Below are positions 1 to 5,802 of a stretch of DNA of 23,852 nucleotides, piece after piece. This DNA is from a virus, in the IMG/VR virus record IMGVR_UViG_3300024265_000203, positions 1 to 23,852 of that record; one strand, written 5' to 3'. Positions within the stretch are counted from its first letter, which is position 1. Every line of letters starts with the position of its first letter. Below the pieces are notes generated by a model. It had not been told where the DNA came from, made no database searches, and saw only the letters and a list, made by a program, of their open reading frames with translations. Position numbers and translations under genes: made by a program.

Positions 1-10
1 GGTTTTTCAT
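1..10 (-). CDS. 5' end of an unidentified gene (partial)
   Basis: Only the first three codons (Met-Lys-Asn) lie in the window; the gene runs off the left edge. The ATG is preceded by GAGGA with 6 nt spacing, a good ribosome-binding site. It is the next gene in the recombination operon after the ERCC4-type nuclease. The same frame is open upstream to a GTG at 176-178 (a further 56 codons, rich in Ala, Arg and Gln), but that GTG touches its only candidate AAGGA and is a poorer start. Function cannot be judged from what is visible. Confidence 0.55.
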
Positions 11-58
11 CGTAGATCCTCGGCTCGGTTGCCGGCTGTTGCCGGCGCCTTGGGTGGT

Positions 59-83
59 GGAGCTCCCTCCAGGCGGGAGCCCC
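59..83 (-). other. Intergenic hairpin, 9-bp stem
   Basis: An inverted repeat GGAGCTCCC / GGGAGCCCC with a 7-nt loop (9 pairs, one G-U) lies in the 184-nt gap between the ERCC4-type nuclease and the last partial gene. No T-tract follows on the minus strand, so it is not a standard intrinsic terminator. It may affect mRNA processing or stability. The rest of the gap (11-194) shows no convincing gene apart from the optional in-frame upstream extension of the partial gene. Confidence 0.4.
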
Positions 84-194
84 ACGTCGACTTTCTCGCG
101 CCTGGTCGCGGCGACTTCCGCGATACCGTCTTGATGCCGGGCTGTCGCTTTGCCCGACCGGCGTTGTGTCGCGGCCACTCCTTGCTCAGGAACC

Positions 195-644
195 CTACCC
201 TTCGGATGCGAGCGCAGGGGACCTTGAGAGCTTCTTATCCGCCATTCTCAGGAATGCGCCGGCGAGGGTCTGCGCCTCGGCCCTTGAGCCAGCCAGGTAG
301 ACTGGAACATTTTGCCCGACAGCGACTTCGGCGACGAAGCCGAGGACCGAGCTCGGCCTGACCATCGACTTGTACCGGCCGGCGAGGATCTCGCGGACGC
401 CGGCCTCGATGATCACGCAGCGGAATTCGTAGGCGCGGAGTCGCTCGAGCTCGCGATAGAACCGAGCTCGGTCACGGATGACGGTGCCGGTCCAGTCGTC
501 GAGCGACTTACGCTCGATCGCGACGCGGAGCTCGAGACCCTCGACCGAGTAGTCGCCGGCATCGAGCTTGGCTCGAATGAGCTCGAGACCTTGGTCCTCG
601 AAGGTCCAGGGGGTCTGCTCGCGAGTGTCGACGATGACGCGCAC
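195..644 (-). CDS. ERCC4/XPF-family structure-specific nuclease
   Basis: A 149-aa protein with the hallmark ERCC4 nuclease motifs: VDTREQ at residues 5-10, GDY at 30-32 and the catalytic ERKSLDD (ERKxxxD, residues 44-50). Family knowledge: these metal-dependent nucleases cut branched or flap DNA, and in phages they usually act in recombination or replication as resolvase-like enzymes. The single domain is short compared with cellular XPF and lacks a recognisable helix-hairpin-helix tail. The start is GTG, chosen because AGGA lies 7 nt upstream and the VDTREQ core follows at once. It follows the SSB-like gene, 108 nt away, and that gap folds into a long hairpin covering the AGGA. Its place after the Sak4-like ATPase and Cas4-like nuclease supports a role in phage recombination. 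Family assignment is firm; the exact substrate is inferred. Confidence 0.9.
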   Translation of the reverse strand: MRVIVDTREQTPWTFEDQGLELIRAKLDAGDYSVEGLELRVAIERKSLDDWTGTVIRDRARFYRELERLRAYEFRCVIIEAGVREILAGRYKSMVRPSSVLGFVAEVAVGQNVPVYLAGSRAEAQTLAGAFLRMADKKLSRSPALASEG

Positions 645-646
645 CG

Positions 647-703
647 GAAGATCCTACGAAGAGGCCCGCGGCGGAACTAGTCCGTCGCGGGCCCAGGATC
701 TTC
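647..703 (-). promoter_or_regulatory. Long hairpin over the ERCC4 gene ribosome-binding site
   Basis: On the minus strand GAAGATCCT (703-695) pairs with AGGATCTTC (655-647), enclosing GGCCCGCG (693-686) pairing with CGCGGGCC (670-663), then CGGA/TCCG around a short loop. The three stems (9, 8 and 4 bp) stack with small internal bulges. The 3' arm of the outer stem contains the AGGA ribosome-binding site of the GTG-initiated nuclease gene, so the fold would hide it. The inner 8-bp GC-rich stem followed by a weak TCTTCGT could also act as a partial terminator. A 10-codon ORF (677-709) begins just upstream. Confidence 0.55.
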
Positions 704-752
704 ACCCATTTCCTTTAGGGCGCCGGAAGAAGGACCAGCACCGATCGCGATC

Positions 753-1610
753 TTAGAAAGGCGTGTCGTCGGGATCCACAGGATCGTCGGGAGCTCCGGT
801 GGCGGGAGGAGCGATGAAGGCCTGGCTCGAGGCGACGACCGGCGGCGGTTGGACGGGAGGGGCGACCTGCGGCGGCTGGATGGCCGGAGGGGCCGCCTGG
901 GGCGCCGGAGCAGGCTGCGGAGGCTGGGCGACCGGTGGCGCGACCGGGGCCGGCTGAGGAGCGGGAGCAACCGCAGGGGGAGCCTGAGCGGGGGCGGCCT
1001 GGACGGGCGCTGGCGTAGGCCCGGGCGTAGGCGCCGGCGTAGGCCCGGGCGTAGGCATCGGCGGCAGCGCGGGAACGTTCGGAGGCGCCGGCGCGGTCCC
1101 GGCAGGAGCTCCTCCGGCGATCGCCCGGGTCTGCGACTGGAACCGAGCGCGGAGCGTCGAGAGAACGTCGGGATCGGCGGGCGCGAAGCCGCCTCGAGCA
1201 GTCGGTTCGGCGGCGTCAGGGTTGATCCACTTCGTTTTGATCGACGTTTTCCCCTCGTACGTCTCGAAGCCGATGTCGAGCAGGACGAAGACCGACGGGA
1301 CCGGACCCTGGAGCGCGTCGAAGTCGCCGTTCCAAAGGCCGCACTTTCCGAGGTTCTCGACGGTGGTCTGATTGATGCCGCCGCCCTTGTCTTTTCGTCT
1401 GACGACCCAGGCCTCGCCGTAGACGAAGAACCCGGGCGGCCAATCCTGCGACCAGCCCTGCTCCTTGCCCCACCACTTGTGGCGGATCGCGAACTGGAAT
1501 CTGATCCCGACGGAGCCGCTCTCTTTCTCGACTACGGTCCAGGCGACTGGGAAGGCGCGGAAGACGCCCTCCTCCTCGAGTTGGTGCTGCGTGTACTCTT
1601 CGACGTTCAT
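753..1610 (-). CDS. Putative single-stranded DNA-binding protein with P/A-rich linker and acidic tip
   Basis: A 285-aa protein in three parts. Residues 1 to about 160 form a globular domain rich in aromatic and beta-prone segments (VYGEAWVVRRKD; ENLGKCGLWNGDFDALQG; TSIKTKWINPDAA). Residues 165-270 are almost pure Pro/Ala/Gln/Val, a disordered linker. The C terminus is acidic and ends DDPVDPDDTPF, closely resembling the DDDIPF tip by which bacterial SSB recruits partner enzymes. No classical SSB/OB-fold signature is visible, so the call rests on the architecture and on its place directly after the Sak4-like ATPase. The ATG at 1610 was chosen because the conserved-looking part starts there; upstream in-frame sequence is low quality. 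No Shine-Dalgarno is visible before it. An alternative is an unrelated phage protein with a coincidental tip. Confidence 0.65.
   Translation of the reverse strand: MNVEEYTQHQLEEEGVFRAFPVAWTVVEKESGSVGIRFQFAIRHKWWGKEQGWSQDWPPGFFVYGEAWVVRRKDKGGGINQTTVENLGKCGLWNGDFDALQGPVPSVFVLLDIGFETYEGKTSIKTKWINPDAAEPTARGGFAPADPDVLSTLRARFQSQTRAIAGGAPAGTAPAPPNVPALPPMPTPGPTPAPTPGPTPAPVQAAPAQAPPAVAPAPQPAPVAPPVAQPPQPAPAPQAAPPAIQPPQVAPPVQPPPVVASSQAFIAPPATGAPDDPVDPDDTPF
1009..1056 (-). repeat. Two 24-nt tandem repeats inside the SSB-like linker
   Basis: Two adjacent 24-base units (1009-1032 and 1033-1056) differ at one base and encode the octapeptide PTPGPTPA twice within the proline/alanine linker. This suggests the linker grew by slippage or unequal exchange. 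Confidence 0.7.
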
Positions 1611-1651
1611 GGTTTCGTTTTGTCGGTTCGTTGTGACAGGCGCGCGGGGAG

Positions 1652-2494
1652 TTAGGAGATTCCGAGCTCGCGCCAGATCGCGCTCGGGTCCTCGAGACTG
1701 AAATTGATCGAGGTCTGTTTGACGCGGCTCTTCGCGATGTGTGTCGGGAGCTCCTGCGTCCAGATCGTGCGCGTCCCGGAGCCGGAGCCCTTCCCGTCCT
1801 CGACGTGTACGTCGTATCCGATGAAAACGACGTGATCGCTCCAGTTCTTCACGCGCTCGCGCGTCGAGCCTCGGCCCTTCTTGTCTCCGGAGTAGAGCAG
1901 CGGCTCCCACCGGATGAAATCTTCGGCGGCGGGATACGGGACCAGCGCCGAGACCTCGTGAGCAACGAGACAGACGTTGACTCCCAGGGTCGCGATCCGG
2001 TCGAGATCGGCGAGCAGACCATTGAACTCGTCATAGACGAACTGCCAGCCCTTGCCCCAGCCGAACCCCTCGATCGAATCGACCAGTCTGCCTTTGTCGG
2101 TCTTGCGCGTTGCGATGACGTGCTCCTTGGCGAGCTCCTCCGCGACGCTCGCTGTGTCGATCACGATGGAGCGGACACCCTTCGGTGGAGCCTGGGCAAT
2201 TGCCGCGAGCTTGCCGCGGAGCATCGACCAGGAGGGGGCAGTGCGGAGCTCGGAGTCGTATGCGACCTCGAGGAACTCGGTGCTCGACTCGACGTCGAGG
2301 AAGAGAGGCGCCGGCAGATAGGCAGCGAGCGTGCTCTTGCCGATACCGCCGGTGCCGTACAGGACGATGCGATGGGCCGTTTTCGAGACGCCGGTCGCAA
2401 GGGCGAGCGGAACGATCTCCGGGATCGTAGCGCGGGGACTTTGCTTCTTCGCCGGAGCGGACGGCGCAGGGGGCGCGTGCGGTTTCGATGCCAT
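1652..2494 (-). CDS. Sak4-type RecA-like ATPase (AAA_24 family), phage recombinase
   Basis: A 280-aa P-loop ATPase. Walker A is GTGGIGKST at residues 47-55; FLDVE follows at 65-69; Walker B is SIVIDTAS at 109-116 (Asp113); LVAHE at 176-180 fits the sensor position. This order and spacing is that of the AAA_24 / phage nucleotide-binding family that includes the Sak4 single-strand-annealing recombinases. Residues 1-25 are a Pro/Ala/Lys-rich flexible leader. The ATG at 2494 is preferred over the longer ORF, whose extra 41 residues overlap the end of the upstream nuclease gene. No good Shine-Dalgarno is present; the leader contains an ACAACGAA element also seen before the SSB-like gene. It starts 16 nt after the nuclease stop and is followed 41 nt later by the SSB-like gene, a classic annealing/recombination cassette. 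Confidence 0.88.
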   Translation of the reverse strand: MASKPHAPPAPSAPAKKQSPRATIPEIVPLALATGVSKTAHRIVLYGTGGIGKSTLAAYLPAPLFLDVESSTEFLEVAYDSELRTAPSWSMLRGKLAAIAQAPPKGVRSIVIDTASVAEELAKEHVIATRKTDKGRLVDSIEGFGWGKGWQFVYDEFNGLLADLDRIATLGVNVCLVAHEVSALVPYPAAEDFIRWEPLLYSGDKKGRGSTRERVKNWSDHVVFIGYDVHVEDGKGSGSGTRTIWTQELPTHIAKSRVKQTSINFSLEDPSAIWRELGIS

Positions 2495-2510
2495 GGGCGT
2501 TTCGTTGTGC

Positions 2511-3512
2511 CTAGTCGGCAGGTTGAGCGAGCTCCGGATGGCGGTGCTCGCGACGATGGAATCCGTCAGGAGCGGGATCGCCCTCTTCCGGTCGGATGTT
2601 ATTGGAACAGAGGCCAAAGAAGGTGCACTGGCTGTAGCCGCGAGCCGCGCAGGCGTCTGGGTTGCGATGCATCAGCCCATACTCTTGCGCGTGTTCGAGG
2701 ACTCGGATCTGAGCGATCAGATTGTCCTGGAGCGTCTTCATGTCCTGGGCGCCTCGAGGAACCTCGCGGCGAGCGAAGTAGGTGCCGGGACGGTTCCCGA
2801 TGTCGGCGGTGAGGCGCGCGCCGTAGAGCGCGATCGACTCGCGCCCCTCCTCGAGCGGAGCCTCGAGGTCTTCGGCGGTGAAGGTGTCGTCGTAGTATTT
2901 CGTGACGCCGTCGATCCGGACCTGTGCGCCCATGCGCTTGATCTCGGCCTTCGTCAGGCGCTTCGGATTGATCGTCGGCTTTCGCATGACGTCGTACAGG
3001 ATGAACGCCGGCGTGAAGCCGCAGCCGAGCGAGTAGACGCCGACCTGGACATCGAGACGTAGCCGATCCCAGAACGACGACTCGGCGTCGAGCGCGTCAA
3101 CAGTCGACTTGCGCTCGAGGATGCCGCGACGTCCGTCGATCACGGGGATGCCGTCGATCTGTCCCTCGAACTCGATGCCACCAATCTCGGCACTGAACTT
3201 GTACTCGGACCGCTCGAGGTTGAGCGGCTGGTCTCTCCAGTACCAGTGATAGGCGGCGAAGAGTCGCCGTAGCTTCTCGTTCCAAAGTGGACTCGGAGCG
3301 TGGCGCTCGATCGCGTGGTAGGGCGCCATCAGGAACTGATTGTGCAGGTCCTCGTCGTCGAGGTCGTCGGCGTCGAAAGCCTTGTGCCAGGCCTGGCCGA
3401 CCTGCAGCGCTTCGGCGTCGGCGCTGTCGGGTTCCAGCTGCTGGTTGTATCCGAAGTCGTACTTCGTGAGGCACGAGCGAGCGGTCGACAGACTGGTATT
3501 CGTGTAGCTCAA
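2511..3512 (-). CDS. PD-(D/E)XK exonuclease, Cas4/RecB-like, with possible Fe-S cysteines
   Basis: A 333-aa nuclease. The N terminus (SYTNTSLSTARSCLTKYDF) matches the 'S-x-S-x-L...C...Y' opening of Cas4/RecB-like enzymes. GQAWHKAF supplies the motif-I His (H43); GQIDG gives the metal-binding Asp120; LERKS gives the E-x-K pair (E133, K135); DVQVGVY matches the Q-x-x-x-Y motif. Cysteines C14, C288, C296 and C302 are placed as in the 4Fe-4S cluster of Cas4/AddB, although the C288-x7-C296 spacing is wider than usual. The start is TTG, overlapping the preceding stop as TTGA; GGGAGGAG lies 9 nt upstream and the conserved region begins at once, while upstream ORF sequence overlaps the previous gene. 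It probably resects DNA ends for the Sak4-like ATPase downstream. Confidence 0.85.
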   Translation of the reverse strand: MSYTNTSLSTARSCLTKYDFGYNQQLEPDSADAEALQVGQAWHKAFDADDLDDEDLHNQFLMAPYHAIERHAPSPLWNEKLRRLFAAYHWYWRDQPLNLERSEYKFSAEIGGIEFEGQIDGIPVIDGRRGILERKSTVDALDAESSFWDRLRLDVQVGVYSLGCGFTPAFILYDVMRKPTINPKRLTKAEIKRMGAQVRIDGVTKYYDDTFTAEDLEAPLEEGRESIALYGARLTADIGNRPGTYFARREVPRGAQDMKTLQDNLIAQIRVLEHAQEYGLMHRNPDACAARGYSQCTFFGLCSNNIRPEEGDPAPDGFHRREHRHPELAQPAD

Positions 3513-3745
3513 AATCGTTCGGCTCCTCCCAGGGCCTCCATGTCGGACTTCGAATACAGGCGGTTCAACCCGTACGGCGCAACGTTCTCGGCCGTCGCAC
3601 CCTCGAGCGGCGCAGCCTGAACCTCGCCGCCCGGATTGATCCGGAGCTCCCAGGACTTCGAGAGCGCGGCGTCGAAGTCGTCGGCCTCGACCAAGCATGC
3701 GCCGCGAAAGCCCTTTTCGTCGGCGAACGACATCCAGAAGATCAT
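3509..3745 (-). CDS. Small conserved-looking hypothetical protein with NPGGEV motif
   Basis: A 78-aa acidic protein with the segments FADEKGFRGACLVEADDFDAA, INPGGEV and YGLNRLYSKSDM. I recall similarly built small proteins among phage hypotheticals but cannot name a family. The ATG overlaps the previous stop as ATGA and has GAGGA 6-7 nt upstream; its own stop overlaps the TTG start of the nuclease. Tight coupling on both sides suggests it is expressed with the recombination enzymes. Function unknown. Confidence 0.75.
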   Translation of the reverse strand: MIFWMSFADEKGFRGACLVEADDFDAALSKSWELRINPGGEVQAAPLEGATAENVAPYGLNRLYSKSDMEALGGAERF

Positions 3746-3915
3746 CGGTCGTCCTCGTATGATTTCAGGCGGTAGGAATGCGTCGAATGCTTTCGAGCTT
3801 CGAGGATCCTTTTGAGCGCCTCGGCCCGCGTGAACGTCCCGGGAACCTCCTTCCATCCTGGACTAAGTTGAAGGCGGAACTCGAGTCTCACTATCGGAGG
3901 GCGTTGGAGCGCCAT
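3742..3915 (-). CDS. Small hypothetical protein (57 aa)
   Basis: A 57-aa basic protein (MALQRPPIVRLEF...RLKSYEDDR). Residues near TFTRAEALKRILEARKH look like a short amphipathic helix. The start overlaps the previous stop as TGATG with GGGGAAGG just upstream; the end overlaps the next start as ATGA. The longer upstream ORF is rejected because it runs through the preceding gene. No family is recognised; reality is supported by the unbroken chain of coupled starts and by ribosome-binding sites. Confidence 0.6.
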   Translation of the reverse strand: MALQRPPIVRLEFRLQLSPGWKEVPGTFTRAEALKRILEARKHSTHSYRLKSYEDDR

Positions 3916-4055
3916 CAGACCTTCCCCAACATGCTCGCCATCAACCGATCCCAGAGCATGATCTCCGTCGTGCGGTCGCCGCGTGCGACGGCCGCGTGGT
4001 AGATCCGCCACCAGGCCTTGACGCGCAGGCAGCGCAGACGTCCTCGAACACTCAT
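3915..4055 (-). CDS. Very small basic hypothetical protein (46 aa)
   Basis: A 46-aa, Arg- and Trp-containing protein (MSVRGRLRCLRVKAWW...). GGAGG is spaced 6 nt from the ATG, and the start overlaps the previous stop as ATGA. The upstream 15 nt nearly duplicate the initiation site of the neighbouring cysteine-rich gene (GCGGAGGCC...TC-ATG). One predicted helical stretch, no membrane segment, no recognised family. It could be an accessory nucleic-acid-binding peptide, but that is only a guess from its charge. Confidence 0.6.
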   Translation of the reverse strand: MSVRGRLRCLRVKAWWRIYHAAVARGDRTTEIMLWDRLMASMLGKV

Positions 4056-4426
4056 GACTGGCCTCCGCTCTCGATCCCCAGGGAGCATCCTGACTTGTGC
4101 TCGAGCAATCCGTGACAGCATCGAAGTGGCACCAGCTGACCTTCCGGGGTAGCCACCAGATCCCAATCCACGATCTCCACGATCTTGACGGAGCTCTCGC
4201 CGATGGAGACCACGGATAGCTCTGCCGACTCTGCCTTGGCTGGAACAGGCATCCCCCCCCTCCTGAACGCCTCGTCCGTGACGCCGCCCGTGCAATCGAG
4301 GCAGGCGTGGACGCGCTCTCTACTGAAGGGCGCCCGAGGTTCGGAACACAGGCCCCAATCCTTTGCGAGAAACCAAAACCCGCAAACGCAGCATTCGAAG
4401 GTCGGACGATCCGGCATCCCGCTCAT
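4052..4426 (-). CDS. Cysteine-rich, probable zinc-binding hypothetical protein
   Basis: A 124-aa protein whose first 50 residues carry ECCVCGFW (C12, C13, C15), C27, and HACLDC (H40, C42, C45), a zinc-ribbon-like arrangement. The C-terminal half is acidic and beta-prone (VVSIGESSVKIVEIVDWDLV), with further cysteines at its end. The ATG at 4426 has a perfect GGAGG 6 nt upstream and overlaps the previous stop as ATGA; a second Met three codons in (MPDRP) is an alternative. It lies between the DUF6011-like gene and a 46-aa ORF. Metal binding is inferred from the cysteine pattern; the function is unknown. Confidence 0.7.
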   Translation of the reverse strand: MSGMPDRPTFECCVCGFWFLAKDWGLCSEPRAPFSRERVHACLDCTGGVTDEAFRRGGMPVPAKAESAELSVVSIGESSVKIVEIVDWDLVATPEGQLVPLRCCHGLLEHKSGCSLGIESGGQS

Positions 4427-4905
4427 GATCGGCCTCCGCATTTCGGACCGATGCCCAGACGGATCGACTCGGGATCGGTGAGCTTGCGATTGCAGATCAC
4501 GCAACGACCGGCGTGCTGGAGCTCGTACCCCTCGCCGGTCCAGAAACCGTCGGCGGCGCGGACGGCGAGGTCGACCCAGATCGCGAGCTTCGTCTCGATC
4601 GCCGACCAACCTGTCTTCTGAAAGTGAAAGCCGTCGATCGGAAGGTTCGAGTCGGGGCCGCGATGCCGGCGCCAGACGGTGGCCTTCTTGCGAGCGTCGT
4701 CCCAGAAGGCAACGCCGCGATAGTTCGTCGTGTTGTCGGGGCCGACGAGGAGCGAGACGATCCGCTTCCCGATGAGGTCGCCCTTCAGGACCGTGTAGAC
4801 CTTCAGGGTGAAGTGCCCCTGGGTCGGATGCGAGACGGTGTAGGTCCCGTTCTGAACGTTCGGCGCGTTAGTGACGGCCGCGCCGGCCGGATCCTCGTGC
4901 TTCAT
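4423..4905 (-). CDS. DUF6011-like zinc-binding phage protein
   Basis: A 160-aa protein. Residues 18-115 form a beta-rich domain (NGTYTVSHPTQGHFTLKVYT; IVSLLVGPDN). The C terminus has H131, C135, C138 and C156 in the context CVICNRKLTDPESIRLGIGP, closely matching the DUF6011 motif (CxxC-R-x-L-TDPESI-x-x-GIGP-x-C) common in phage replication-region proteins. The ATG at 4905 was chosen over an upstream GTG/ATG extension because the extra 40 residues would cross the terminator-proximal region and lack a ribosome-binding site; GAGAGA precedes this start. It is the first gene after the strong terminator at 5001-5035 and therefore probably leads the recombination operon. The molecular role of DUF6011 is not established. 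Confidence 0.8.
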   Translation of the reverse strand: MKHEDPAGAAVTNAPNVQNGTYTVSHPTQGHFTLKVYTVLKGDLIGKRIVSLLVGPDNTTNYRGVAFWDDARKKATVWRRHRGPDSNLPIDGFHFQKTGWSAIETKLAIWVDLAVRAADGFWTGEGYELQHAGRCVICNRKLTDPESIRLGIGPKCGGRS

Positions 4906-4906
4906 A

Positions 4907-5007
4907 TTTTCTCTCTCAAGGAGCCTCGCGGTTCGTGTGTGCGACGGCTCAGGTCTGTGAACGTACCCCGGTATCGGCAATCCGGCCAGGTGACCTTGAG
5001 AAGAAAA
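4907..5007 (-). promoter_or_regulatory. Leader of the recombination operon with a near-perfect inverted repeat
   Basis: This 100-nt leader lies between the terminator stem and the DUF6011-like gene. Its ends are inverted: ccttgagaagaaaa (4994-5007, plus strand) and ttttctctctcaagg (4907-4921, plus strand) can pair with one extra base. One arm is the T-tract of the terminator and the other carries the GAGAGA ribosome-binding site. A promoter is expected here because the upstream operon terminates, but no convincing -35/-10 pair was found. Confidence 0.4.
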
Positions 5008-5035
5008 GACCCCCCCGGCTCGCATCGGGAGGGTC
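5001..5035 (-). terminator. Strong rho-independent terminator after the lysis-like genes
   Basis: On the minus strand GACCCTCCCG, loop ATGCGAGC, then CGGGGGGGTC form a 10-bp stem (one G-U) followed directly by TTTTCTT. This is a textbook intrinsic terminator. It separates the tail/small-gene region from the recombination operon. Confidence 0.85.
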
Positions 5036-5050
5036 CGGGTGGGGCGATCC

Positions 5051-5143
5051 CTACGGCCCGGGGACGCCAGGCTCCGAGAGAGAGGGTTTCAGATCAAGGC
5101 GATAGCCGCAATCCGGACCGCTCCACCGATCAAAACCTACCAT
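5051..5143 (-). CDS. Possible 30-aa ORF coupled to the lipoprotein gene
   Basis: An ATG overlaps the lipoprotein stop as TGATG, the same arrangement used by other gene pairs here, and opens a 30-codon frame (MVGFDRWSGPDCGYRLDL...) ending 16 nt before the terminator stem. There is no Shine-Dalgarno and no recognisable domain. It may simply be untranslated trailer. Confidence 0.3.
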   Translation of the reverse strand: MVGFDRWSGPDCGYRLDLKPSLSEPGVPGP

Positions 5144-5547
5144 CACGGCACGGCGGACGTCGTCGTCGCGACGATGATCTCGTCGACGAGGATCTGGACA
5201 AGCAACACGATGGCGATGTCCTCACCGTCAAGTTCCTCGATCGCGACCTTCGAGATCAGGGTCGACAGTGACAGCAGCGCATCTGTGCGTGTCTCATCGC
5301 CGGACGCCGCGGCCATGACGTCGAGCGCCGAGGCGATCGTCTCGAATGTCTTCGCTCTGTCCGGGTTGCTCTCCGCGTACGCAGCGGCGGCGGCTCTGAA
5401 GTGTCCCGCGTAGCGAGTAGCGTCGGCGCTGACGCGCTCGACGCGGATCGTGCCGTCTTCGTTGACGAACCGCGACCCGCCGCCAGACGGACAGGATGCC
5501 AAGAACGAACAGGCGACGACGGTGGCGATGGAGAGAAGGTGCTTCAT
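5143..5547 (-). CDS. Putative lipoprotein with lipobox LASC
   Basis: A 134-aa protein that starts MKHLLSIATVVACSFLASC: basic N terminus, hydrophobic core and lipobox L16-A17-S18-C19, so it should be cleaved and lipid-anchored in a Gram-negative envelope. Pro at +2 does not suggest inner-membrane retention. The mature part is mostly helical and Ala-rich (residues 45-95), and the C terminus (IAIVLLVQILVDEIIVATTTSA) is hydrophobic enough to touch or enter a membrane. It overlaps the holin-like gene as ATGA and is followed by a strong terminator. Position and lipidation are compatible with an outer-membrane spanin or superinfection-exclusion lipoprotein, but it is longer than typical Rz1-type proteins and lacks their proline-rich character. 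Function unproven. Confidence 0.75.
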   Translation of the reverse strand: MKHLLSIATVVACSFLASCPSGGGSRFVNEDGTIRVERVSADATRYAGHFRAAAAAYAESNPDRAKTFETIASALDVMAAASGDETRTDALLSLSTLISKVAIEELDGEDIAIVLLVQILVDEIIVATTTSAVP

Positions 5548-5765
5548 TGGTGGCTCGCGTTGTCCATCGTTCGGGCGACCTTTTCGCGTTCCTTGCCGAT
5601 ATCGGCGAGCCCTTGGCTGCCTATGTAGGCGTAGAGCGGAGCGGTTACGATGGCGATCTGCTCGATCGCGAAGCCGAACTTGATGCCGACACCGGAAAGG
5701 ACCGCGGCGAGCGCCGCCGCGCCGAACTTCTTCGACGGCGTGATCGTAGGAACCGAGACTTGCAT
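5544..5765 (-). CDS. Holin-like small membrane protein
   Basis: A 73-aa protein with a polar start, a hydrophobic stretch at residues 14-30 (FGAAALAAVLSGVGIKF), a second at about 32-50 (FAIEQIAIVTAPLYAYIGS), and a charged tail. The ending YIGSQGLADIGKEREK resembles small holin-like membrane proteins of other phages. The ATG at 5765 has GAGG 5 nt upstream within a palindrome (ACCTCGAGGT). It overlaps the lipoprotein gene as ATGA, consistent with a holin/lipoprotein lysis pair. No endolysin is found nearby, which weakens the lysis assignment. Confidence 0.55.
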   Translation of the reverse strand: MQVSVPTITPSKKFGAAALAAVLSGVGIKFGFAIEQIAIVTAPLYAYIGSQGLADIGKEREKVARTMDNASHQ

Positions 5766-5802
5766 GGGAACCTCGAGGTCGGGGTTTCGGAATGAGGCCC
5801 TA
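5766..5802 (-). repeat. Intergenic leader element, copy 1 (TAGGGCCTCA type)
   Basis: The stop codon TAG of the two-helix membrane protein begins the string TAGGGCCTCA, followed by TTCCGAAAC and a palindrome ACCTCGAGGT just before the next ATG. The same opening occurs at 6216-6250 and 6843-6885, and GGCCTCAGG at 7823-7831. Confidence 0.5.

Noticed and set aside
59-83. Intrinsic terminator at the left edge
   Set aside because: Good stem but no T-tract on the transcribed strand; listed only as a hairpin.
677-709. Ten-codon ORF before the ERCC4 gene
   Set aside because: AAAGGA nearly touches the ATG, poor spacing; kept only as a possible leader peptide within the hairpin finding.
1009-1056. Short direct repeats that could suggest a CRISPR or regulatory iteron array
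   Set aside because: The units are adjacent without spacers and are in frame, encoding PTPGPTPA repeats of the protein linker.
849-1655. Plus-strand ORF of 268 aa
   Set aside because: It is the antisense of the SSB-like gene; Gly/Arg-rich low-complexity translation caused by the P/A-rich linker, no start context or domain.
1739-2812. Plus-strand ORF of 357 aa
   Set aside because: Shadow across the Sak4-type ATPase and the nuclease end; Arg-rich, no motif, conflicts with two firmly identified genes.
4906-5025. Longer form of the DUF6011-like gene
   Set aside because: The extra residues would be encoded by the leader and terminator loop and lack a ribosome-binding site.
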